A stretch of DNA of 64,000 nt from JAQVSH01 sp964349835. GTDB lineage: Bacteria; Bacteroidota; Bacteroidia; Bacteroidales; UBA4181. A program made the translations under genes and the position numbers. Shown here piece by piece: positions 44,949 through 52,251 of this stretch. Positions within the stretch are counted from its first letter, which is position 1. Every line of letters begins with the position of its first letter. Where the stretch lies: assembly GCA_964349835.1 (NCBI GenBank), contig CAYGID010000001.1, forward strand, positions 89,028-153,027, in the 5' to 3' direction. The notes under the pieces were generated by a model. The model worked only from the letters and a program-made list of their open reading frames with translations, was not told the DNA's origin and searched no databases.

Positions 44949-45830
44949 TCAGACGGCCGGCTCCACCTCCCGTAAAAAGTTGCCCACCTCTTTCAGGTAG
45001 AGGCTCTCTGCCTCCAGATGATGAGCGTGCGAACAGCCCTCAAAAACTTTTAGGCGGGCAGAGGCCAAGTGAGCCTGGTAGTGGCGCATGGTATCGGGGG
45101 TAGCCTCATCGAACTCACCGCAGGTGAGCAAGATAGGCATGGTGAGCTTTGAGAGACCCTCCTCAATCGAAAAGTTGCGAAGTGTTCCGGTTACAGTAAA
45201 TTCACTGGGACCCCACATGTAGAGATAGAGCGCTGTATTGAACCGCTCCATCGACTGCATCATGCAGTCGGGCCAGGGATCGAGCCGGCAAACGTGCCGA
45301 TTGTAATAGGCCGTGATGGCCTCCTGATACTCTTCGGCATCGTAAACCCCCGCCTCCTCGGCACGCGACACAGCGGCTCTAACCGACAATGGAAAGTGCG
45401 CCAGATTCTCCTTCTGGTCGCTGGCCCAGCGAACCGAGTCGAGCAACGGACCACTCAACACTAAAGAACAGATGCCCGAACCGGGGTGAGCCAGCGCATA
45501 AGCACCCACCAAGCCGGCACCCCACGACTGCCCCAACAGGTGGACTCTTTCGAGTCGCAGCGCTTTGCGAAGCTGATGCAGCTCCTCCACATAGTGGTCT
45601 AGCCGCCAGAGAGAAGGATCATTGGCTCCCTCCGAACGGCCGCACCCGGTTTGCTCGTAAACAATGAGATCGCGCCCCGAAGCCAACGCCTCGAGAGGTG
45701 CCAGATAGTGGGCCGAAATGCCCGGGCCTCCGTGCACCAGAACCAACGGGATACCTTTTCCGCCGGAAATTCTTTTATACCAGATTTTACCGGTAGGCAG
45801 TTGCAAATAGTCGTCTATCGAATTCTTCAT
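44949..45830 (-). CDS. pip: Proline iminopeptidase-type alpha/beta hydrolase
   Basis: This 293-residue S33-family hydrolase carries LVLVHGGPG (oxyanion loop), EQTGCGRS, the nucleophile elbow GQSWGAGL, and a late Asp (CGEFDEATP) and His (GCSHAHHLE) that complete a catalytic triad. Members remove N-terminal proline or other residues from short peptides. No signal peptide is seen, so it should be cytosolic. It is the last gene of the minus-strand run and follows ispG by 21 bases. Confidence 0.88.
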   Translation of the reverse strand: MKNSIDDYLQLPTGKIWYKRISGGKGIPLVLVHGGPGISAHYLAPLEALASGRDLIVYEQTGCGRSEGANDPSLWRLDHYVEELHQLRKALRLERVHLLGQSWGAGLVGAYALAHPGSGICSLVLSGPLLDSVRWASDQKENLAHFPLSVRAAVSRAEEAGVYDAEEYQEAITAYYNRHVCRLDPWPDCMMQSMERFNTALYLYMWGPSEFTVTGTLRNFSIEEGLSKLTMPILLTCGEFDEATPDTMRHYQAHLASARLKVFEGCSHAHHLEAESLYLKEVGNFLREVEPAV

Positions 45831-45851
45831 GGCTGGTAAGTTTATCGTGCG

Positions 45852-47519
45852 CTAAATGTAGGGTTCTCTCCAATCGCCGTTCTCTTTCAGTAAAGCCACA
45901 AGCGCATCGACCGCCTCCTCCTCGCGAAGATTTCGCCTTACCAAGCTCTTCCCCTTGTAGAGTGAGATTCTGCCCGGTCCGGCACCAACATAGCCGTAGT
46001 CGGCATCGGCCATTTCGCCCAGGCCATTTACAATACAGCCCATTATTGCTATTTTGACCCCTTTGAGATGTTCCGTTTTTGAACGAATCCGCGCGGCGGC
46101 ACCGGCAATGTCGAAAAGGGTTCTTCCGCACGAAGGGCAGGAGATATATTCGGCCCGGCTCATCCTGAGCCGACAGGCCTGCAGAATATTTAACGCCGTT
46201 TCGGCCACTCTGCCGGGCGCCAAAAGACCACTTTGGTCGTATAGCCAGAGGCCGTCAACGAGGCCGTCGGTAAGGAGAGCCCCCAGATCGAAGGCCGCCT
46301 TGCACTGAAAATCGTGTAGCAACGGCTCCATGTATCCCCTCTTTACCACGAGGGGAAGTTGGGGCGTTTTGCGCCGGGCCTCTCTAAGCAGACCTGCCAC
46401 TTCCGAAACGGAATGATTCCCTTCCCACTCCAGAAGAAAGGCCTCTCCGCCCGGAGCCCGAAATCCCTCACGACGCCAAAAGAGGCTCTTCTCCTCCACC
46501 TCCGAAACCGCAGCTACAACAGGTCGGAGCCGATCGCCCCCCTGCGGAAGGGCCATGGCGCGGGCAGCATAGTTTACAAACATCTTTGCCACGGGAATCT
46601 CCTCTTCAGGGGGGCCGGTAAGCGATACCCGAATGGTGTCGCCAACGCCCTCCTGTAATAAAGCCCCAATGCCCACGGCCGATCTGATCTGCCCGTCTTC
46701 GCCGGCTCCCGCTTCGGTTACGCCCAGGTGGAGAGGATAATCCATCTGTTCGGCGGCCATCCGCTCAACCAGAAGGCGTGTGGAGGCAATCATGATACCG
46801 GTATGGCTCGCCTTCATAGAGAGCACCAGTTGGTGAAACCCCTCAGCGTGGAAAATCCGGAGAAACTCCATGGCCGATTCGGCCATCCCGCGGGGGGTAT
46901 CGCCATAACGTTGCATAATCCGGTCGCTGAGCGAACCGTGGTTAGTGCCCACTCGCAAAGCCGTTCCATACTGGCGGCACACAGCGATCAAAGGCAGCAG
47001 ACGTAAACGAATCCGCTCCAACTCGTTCGAATATTCCTGCTCCATGAGGGCGTCCTGCCCCAAAGAGCTCTCCTGCCCCGAAAAGGGGGCTTGTGCTGTT
47101 AAAGACACCTGTGCCGAAGAGAGCCTATGAGCGGCACTCCGTTTGTCGGTGTAATTGCCGGGGTTGATCCTCACCTTCTCTACCACCCGGGCTGCCTCTT
47201 CGGCCACCTTGGGGTTAAAGTGCACATCGGCAATGAGGGGAGTCGAAAAACCGGCCTCCCTGAGCCCCTTCCTGAGGGCCTTGAGGCTCTCCACCTCACG
47301 CAGAGAGGGAACCGTTACCCGCACATATTCACACCCGGCCTCAATGAGCCGGATCGATTGCGCCAGCGTAGCCTGTACATCGAGGGTATCGGTGTTGGTC
47401 ATCGACTGCACCCGCACCGGATAGGACGATCCTAAGGGTAGGTTCCCTATCTGTACCTCGCGGGTGAGCCTCCGCATGGAGCGAAGGGCTCCGCTATTTA
47501 ATGCTCCAGTCGCAACCAT
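45852..47519 (-). CDS. ispG: 4-hydroxy-3-methylbut-2-en-1-yl diphosphate synthase
   Basis: IspG (GcpE) carries out the penultimate step of the MEP isoprenoid pathway with a 4Fe-4S cluster. The chain shows VRVQSMTNTDT, DVHFNPKVA, VRINPGNY, GTNHGSLSDRIMQRYGD, HLGVTEAGAGEDG, and the C-terminal cluster Cys residues in SCPSCGRTLFDI and MGCIVNGLGEM. It is the large form with an extra central domain, found in Bacteroidota and plants. An unusual Gln/Ser/Ala-rich insertion lies after RINPGNY. The start at 47519 overlaps cysS by 26 bases; the ATG at 47477 (MRRLTREV), clear of cysS, is an alternative. Confidence 0.92.
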   Translation of the reverse strand: MVATGALNSGALRSMRRLTREVQIGNLPLGSSYPVRVQSMTNTDTLDVQATLAQSIRLIEAGCEYVRVTVPSLREVESLKALRKGLREAGFSTPLIADVHFNPKVAEEAARVVEKVRINPGNYTDKRSAAHRLSSAQVSLTAQAPFSGQESSLGQDALMEQEYSNELERIRLRLLPLIAVCRQYGTALRVGTNHGSLSDRIMQRYGDTPRGMAESAMEFLRIFHAEGFHQLVLSMKASHTGIMIASTRLLVERMAAEQMDYPLHLGVTEAGAGEDGQIRSAVGIGALLQEGVGDTIRVSLTGPPEEEIPVAKMFVNYAARAMALPQGGDRLRPVVAAVSEVEEKSLFWRREGFRAPGGEAFLLEWEGNHSVSEVAGLLREARRKTPQLPLVVKRGYMEPLLHDFQCKAAFDLGALLTDGLVDGLWLYDQSGLLAPGRVAETALNILQACRLRMSRAEYISCPSCGRTLFDIAGAAARIRSKTEHLKGVKIAIMGCIVNGLGEMADADYGYVGAGPGRISLYKGKSLVRRNLREEEAVDALVALLKENGDWREPYI

Positions 47520-48966
47520 CTTTTTTATCCCTGATCTCGACCCCCAGCTCGGCCAACTTGTTTCGGATGCGGTCGGACGAAGCGTAATCTTTGGAAGCCT
47601 TTGCCTCCTGACGGAGGTCGCATACAAACTGTATTAAAAAGCTGAGAAGCTCCTCCTGACCGCGGCCCATAACCGAAGGCTCCTGCAAACCCAGCAGATC
47701 TACAAGGTAAAGGCGATAGAGTTGCTGCATTCGGGCAAGATTCTCTTCGGTAAACCCATCTTTGGTCTCCCAGGCCTGGTGAATCATCCGGAGCCCGTCG
47801 AAAAGATGGGCAATCACAATGGGTGTGTTCAAATCGTCGTTCATGGCCTCGGCACAGGCTGCCTCAAGCTCCGAAGGATTAAGCGCACCAGAAGCAGCGG
47901 GTTGGAGCTTATTGAGCAACTCCATACCGGCCATCAGCCGCTGATACCCCTTTTCGGAGGCCTGCAGCGCCTCGTTCGAGAAGTCGAGCGTGCTGCGGTA
48001 GTGCGCCTGCAGAATAAAGAACCGGATGGCCATCGGCGAATAACCCTTTTCAAGAAGCGGATGGCTGCCTTCAAAAAGCTCGTCGAGCGTGATAAAGTTT
48101 CCCAGCGATTTACCCATCTTCTGCCCGTTGATGGTAATCATATTGTTGTGTATCCAGGTTTTTACGGAAGGTCTCCCCAAAGCGGCCGTCGACTGGGCTA
48201 TTTCGCACTCATGATGAGGAAAAAGCAAATCCATACCTCCACCGTGAATATCGAACTCTTCGCCCAGGTAGCGGGTACTCATGGCCGAACACTCCAGATG
48301 CCATCCCGGGAAACCGGTGCTCCATGGCGAAGGCCAACGCATGATATGCTCGGGCGATGCCTTTTTCCACAAAGCAAAGTCGAGCGGACTCCGCTTCTCC
48401 TCCTGACCGTCGAGCAGACGCGAATTCGATACCTGTTGGTCGAGAATTCTGCCTGAGAGCTCGCCATAAGGAAAGACCGAGGCATACTTGGGCAGGTCGA
48501 AATAGACCGACCCGTTGCTTTCGTAGGCATATCCGGCCTTCAGAATTTTTTCTATCAGTTGCTGTTGCTCAATAATATGTCCCGATGCCCTGGGTTCGAT
48601 GCTGGGGGGCAGCACGTTGAGGGCATCCATGGAGCGGTGGTAACGGGTGGTGTAATACTGCACCACCTCCATAGGCTCGAGCTGCTCGAGTCGCGCCTTC
48701 TTGGCAATTTTGTCTTCGCCCGAATCGGCATCATTCTCTAAATGGCCCACATCGGTAATGTTGCGCACGTAGCGCACCTTGTAGCCCAAATGGCGGAGAT
48801 ACCTGAAGAGAATATCGAAGGTGACGGCCGGACGGGCATGACCGAGGTGCGCATCGCCATATACGGTAGGACCGCACACATAAAGCCCCACAAGCGGGGG
48901 ATGAATGGGTTGGAACCGCTCTTTTTTTCGGGTCAGCGAGTTGTATAAGGTGAGATGGGTTTGCAT
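47494..48966 (-). CDS. cysS: Cysteinyl-tRNA synthetase
   Basis: CysS charges tRNA-Cys. The 490-residue class I synthetase has the zinc Cys in YVCGPTVYGD, the HIGH-type motif HLGHARP, LEQLEPMEVVQYYTTRYH, the zinc ligands in WHLECSAMS and LFPHHECEIAQS, and the KMSKS-type loop KMGKSLGN. The C-terminal DALR-like domain ends with a short basic tail. Its ATG follows a -7 box and its 3' end overlaps the chosen ispG start. Confidence 0.96.
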   Translation of the reverse strand: MQTHLTLYNSLTRKKERFQPIHPPLVGLYVCGPTVYGDAHLGHARPAVTFDILFRYLRHLGYKVRYVRNITDVGHLENDADSGEDKIAKKARLEQLEPMEVVQYYTTRYHRSMDALNVLPPSIEPRASGHIIEQQQLIEKILKAGYAYESNGSVYFDLPKYASVFPYGELSGRILDQQVSNSRLLDGQEEKRSPLDFALWKKASPEHIMRWPSPWSTGFPGWHLECSAMSTRYLGEEFDIHGGGMDLLFPHHECEIAQSTAALGRPSVKTWIHNNMITINGQKMGKSLGNFITLDELFEGSHPLLEKGYSPMAIRFFILQAHYRSTLDFSNEALQASEKGYQRLMAGMELLNKLQPAASGALNPSELEAACAEAMNDDLNTPIVIAHLFDGLRMIHQAWETKDGFTEENLARMQQLYRLYLVDLLGLQEPSVMGRGQEELLSFLIQFVCDLRQEAKASKDYASSDRIRNKLAELGVEIRDKKDGCDWSIK

Positions 48967-48986
48967 GAGTATACTGTTTAAGCCCC

Positions 48987-48994
48987 CAAAGTTA
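48987..48994 (-). promoter_or_regulatory. -7 box upstream of cysS
   Basis: The minus strand reads TAACTTTG, an exact TAnnTTTG match, 20 bases before the cysS ATG in the 48-base gap after ald. It suggests that cysS-ispG-pip can be transcribed separately from the genes upstream. Confidence 0.5.
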
Positions 48995-49014
48995 CAAGAA
49001 TCGGCACGAATGTA

Positions 49015-50229
49015 CTAAAAGGCAGCCATCAAAAGGTGAATGTCGCGGAAAGGAAGTCCGAGATGTTCGGCCAGTGCCGAATGGGTTAGAATCCCGTTTA
49101 AAAGGTATACCCCCTGCCGCAATCCGGCATCAGCGCGTACCCGGGGCATCACCCCCACGCTCAACATCTCCTGACAAACATGCACCATAACATTGCTCAG
49201 AGCAATGGAGGCTGTCCGGGCCACCCGCGAGGCAATATAGGGCACGCAGTAGTGAATCACCCCATTGTGAAGCCCTACCGGATGCTCTTGCGAGCAACAA
49301 CTTGCCGTTTCGATCGAGCTGGACTGGCCCACACCCAGGTCGACAATCACGGAACCCTTTTTCATCTGCGACACCATGTCGCAAGTGATACGGAACTTTA
49401 GGTCGGAAACATCTTGGTCGAGGGCAACAATCACCACATCGGCCGAACGCAGAGCGCGGTCGAGTACCTGCGGATGGAGAATAGAGGTGTACATGCGGGT
49501 ACCCAGATGAATCTGGAGTTGCTCCAAACGGAGAATATCGTCGTCGAGTACCTTTACGAAGGCTCCAAGCCCCATCGCTGCGCGGGCTGCTGCCTCGCCT
49601 GCCGTGCCGGCACCCAGGATGGCCACTTCGCAGGGGGTAATTCCCGTGATGCCACCCAGAAGAATGCCCTTTCCGCCGGCCGCGTTGCTCAGATACTCCG
49701 CGGCAATCTGCACCGAGGCCATCCCCTCAATTTCGCGGATTACCCGCACTACCGAAAGCAACCCGTTGCGGTCGGCCATATATTCGAGGGCAAAGGCAGT
49801 AATCTTGCGGGTTTGCAGCACTTTCACAAAATCGAGACTGTGATTGCGCTGAAAAAGATAGGAGAAGAGCACCTGATTCCCTCTCATCATTTCGGCCTCC
49901 TCCTGAAGCGGAGGCTGAATCTTGAGCAGAAAATCGGCCTGCGAATAGGCCTTTTGGGTCTCTACAATTTCGGCACCATGCTCGGAGTAATCTACATCGG
50001 CGTATTGGGCACCCAACCCGGCGCCCGATTCGACCCAAATTCTGTAGCCCGATCGGGTAAGCACAGCTACCGCTTCGGGGGTGAGCAGGATTCTTTTTTC
50101 CATGGGATCTTTTTCGCGCAAAAGGGCCAAAACCGGTTTGGTATAACGGGGCTCGGTTTCAAGCATCTCCTCCTGGGTAGAAAAATATTGGCGCAGGTAG
50201 GTCATCGACATTGAGGAAAGATCGCTCAT
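49015..50229 (-). CDS. ald: Alanine dehydrogenase-family protein
   Basis: This 404-residue enzyme belongs to the alanine dehydrogenase/pyridine nucleotide transhydrogenase alpha family. It has REKDPMEKRILLTPEAV at the N-terminal catalytic domain, a Rossmann cofactor motif ILGAGTAGEAAARAA, and YCVPYIASRVARTASIALSN near the end. It should interconvert alanine and pyruvate with NAD. The match is a little looser than for classical Ald, so a related role is possible. The ATG at 50229 was preferred to one at 50301 because it starts after the tsaE stop. It lies 13 bases after tsaE. Confidence 0.85.
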   Translation of the reverse strand: MSDLSSMSMTYLRQYFSTQEEMLETEPRYTKPVLALLREKDPMEKRILLTPEAVAVLTRSGYRIWVESGAGLGAQYADVDYSEHGAEIVETQKAYSQADFLLKIQPPLQEEAEMMRGNQVLFSYLFQRNHSLDFVKVLQTRKITAFALEYMADRNGLLSVVRVIREIEGMASVQIAAEYLSNAAGGKGILLGGITGITPCEVAILGAGTAGEAAARAAMGLGAFVKVLDDDILRLEQLQIHLGTRMYTSILHPQVLDRALRSADVVIVALDQDVSDLKFRITCDMVSQMKKGSVIVDLGVGQSSSIETASCCSQEHPVGLHNGVIHYCVPYIASRVARTASIALSNVMVHVCQEMLSVGVMPRVRADAGLRQGVYLLNGILTHSALAEHLGLPFRDIHLLMAAF

Positions 50230-50242
50230 AACATGGGGAGGA

Positions 50243-50662
50243 TTAAAGAGAGGGTATAGTGATGAGCCGCGATCCGTCGGGCTGCTCGGCAATAGAGACA
50301 CGGCACACCGAATCGGGCAGGATTACCTCTGCTTTTTCGGGCCACTCCACAAAACAGTAATAGGCACTTTCGAAATACTCCTCTCCGCCAAAGTCGAAGG
50401 CATCGGAGGGTTTGTCGAGCCGGTAAAAATCAAAGTGGTACACCCATCCGTGCAGAGGGGTGCGGTACTCGTTCACAATGGCAAAGGTAGGACTGGTAAC
50501 CGGATCGGTGACCCCCAACTCTGCGCAGAGCGCCTTAATGAATGTGGTTTTCCCCGCACCCATGGCACCATAAAAGGCAAAGTGCCTACGGCTTCCGGCC
50601 GCCCGGAGAAAGTGGGCAGCGACTCTCCTGACATCTTGAAGCGAAACAATGTGAAAATCCAT
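50243..50662 (-). CDS. tsaE: tRNA t6A biosynthesis ATPase TsaE
   Basis: TsaE is the ATPase that cycles the TsaBD complex in t6A37 formation. The 139-residue protein has Walker A GAMGAGKTTF, VTSPTFAIVNEY, and YHFDFYRLD followed by EWPEKAE. The order porX, tsaE, ald with short gaps (11 and 13 bases) indicates one transcript. tsaB is 22 kb away at 27963. Confidence 0.95.
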   Translation of the reverse strand: MDFHIVSLQDVRRVAAHFLRAAGSRRHFAFYGAMGAGKTTFIKALCAELGVTDPVTSPTFAIVNEYRTPLHGWVYHFDFYRLDKPSDAFDFGGEEYFESAYYCFVEWPEKAEVILPDSVCRVSIAEQPDGSRLITIPSL

Positions 50663-50673
50663 GAAAGCGGAAT

Positions 50674-52251
50674 TTAAGACTGTAAAGGTGACAATATCAT
50701 AAAGGGAACCATCATCTCCTCCATAGATACACCTCCGTGCTGGAAGGTATCCTTGAAATGTACAACGAATTGGTTATAATTTTTGGGATAGATAAAATAA
50801 TCGTTCGCAAGGGCAAAAATATAGGAAGAACTGAGATTTTTCCTGGGGAGCCCTATTTTTTCGGGTGTCTTGACCTCAAACACCGCTTTGGAGTTGAAGT
50901 TCAGATTCCGCCCCTCCTTAAAGCGGAGGTTAGTAGAACTCAGCCTGTCGCCAATTACCTTTTCGGCTCTTTCGACCCTTACCGAACCGTGGTCGGTTGT
51001 AATAATCAGTTTTATATTTTCGCGCGACAGATTCCTGATAAGCTCCATCAATGGGGAGTGTTCGAACCACGAACGGGTAAGCGAACGGTTAGCTGCCTCG
51101 TCGGAGGTGAGTTCGCGAAGCATCTCTACTTCGGTGCGAGAATGCGAAACCTGGTCGGAAAAGTTGCAAACAATCACCGTGAGATCGTTGCTGCGATAAT
51201 TGGCCCAGTTCTCGGCAATCTTTCTGCCCGACTTACTGAGCGTAATCTTCTCGTAACCCGTTTTGTAACGGAGGCCAAGCCTCTCCATCTGCTTCTTTAG
51301 CAACTCATGTTCGTGCATGTTAAGACTCTCCTCCTCCGAACTCTCATCGACCCAGTACTCGGGGTACATTCGCACAATATCGGCAGGCATCAGCCCCGAG
51401 AAGAGGGCATTTCGCGCATACTGCGTTACGGTGGGAAGTATAGAACAGAACATGGCTTCTTTTTCGATCCGGAACCGCCCGCTGAAAAGGGGCAATACCG
51501 AAAGCCACTGATCGTACCTGAAATTATCCATCAGCAGCATCACCACCTTCTCGCCTTTCGCAAGTAAGGGGAAGAGCAGCGTGCGAAAAACCTCGTGCGA
51601 CAGTAGCGGCCTTTGGGCGCTTCGGCTTCCGAACCACCCCTCATACTGCTGCCTGATAAAGCGGGCATACTGCTGATTGGCCAAATGGAGCTGCTCCTGA
51701 AGAATCTGGTACATCTCCTTCTCCTCGAGGGCCTGAAGGTCGAGATCCCAATAGATAAGCTGCCGGTATATCGCCTCCCATTGGGCAAAGGTATCGGCAT
51801 TAGCCATAGAGGTAGCCAACCCGTTGAACTCCTGCCTGAAATCGGAGATGCTTTTTTTACTCACCAGTCGCGACTTGTCTATATTCTTCTTAATAGAGAG
51901 GAGTATCTGATTGGGATTGACCGGCTTAATCAGATAGTCGGAAATCTGGGCACCAATGGCCTCCTCCATAATATCCTCTGCCTCATTCCGGGTAATCATC
52001 ACCACCGGAATCTGCGGCGAGAGTCGTTTTATCTGTGAGAGAGTCTCCAGGCCACTTAACCCGGGCATGTTCTCATCGAGAAGGATAATATCGACCACCT
52101 GGCCGCGTAACACCTCTAGCAGATCCTGCCCGTTGGTGACGGTAAGCACCTTATATCCTTTCTGCGAAAGGAACCTGACATGGAGCCCCAGCAGATCGAT
52201 CTCGTCGTCGGCCCACAAGATGATGGTTTCATTCGGACGATTCTGTGTCAT
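50674..52251 (-). CDS. porX: PorX-type response regulator with PglZ phosphatase domain
   Basis: Residues 1 to about 125 form a receiver domain with the acidic pocket Asp15-Asp16, the phosphoacceptor Asp59 (LLDENMPG), and Lys109 (LIKPVNP). After a helical linker, from about residue 210 a PglZ/alkaline-phosphatase-like domain follows, with Asp242 (LLMDNFRYDQW), a Thr pair (LPTVTQYARN, 274 and 276), and TTDHGS as metal ligands. In Porphyromonas PorX is phosphorylated by PorY, regulates type IX secretion and hydrolyses cyclic and linear oligonucleotides. The ATG at 52251 fits family length (525 residues) and overlaps porW by 23 bases. PorX homologues also occur where no full T9SS is known. Confidence 0.92.
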   Translation of the reverse strand: MTQNRPNETIILWADDEIDLLGLHVRFLSQKGYKVLTVTNGQDLLEVLRGQVVDIILLDENMPGLSGLETLSQIKRLSPQIPVVMITRNEAEDIMEEAIGAQISDYLIKPVNPNQILLSIKKNIDKSRLVSKKSISDFRQEFNGLATSMANADTFAQWEAIYRQLIYWDLDLQALEEKEMYQILQEQLHLANQQYARFIRQQYEGWFGSRSAQRPLLSHEVFRTLLFPLLAKGEKVVMLLMDNFRYDQWLSVLPLFSGRFRIEKEAMFCSILPTVTQYARNALFSGLMPADIVRMYPEYWVDESSEEESLNMHEHELLKKQMERLGLRYKTGYEKITLSKSGRKIAENWANYRSNDLTVIVCNFSDQVSHSRTEVEMLRELTSDEAANRSLTRSWFEHSPLMELIRNLSRENIKLIITTDHGSVRVERAEKVIGDRLSSTNLRFKEGRNLNFNSKAVFEVKTPEKIGLPRKNLSSSYIFALANDYFIYPKNYNQFVVHFKDTFQHGGVSMEEMMVPFMILSPLQS

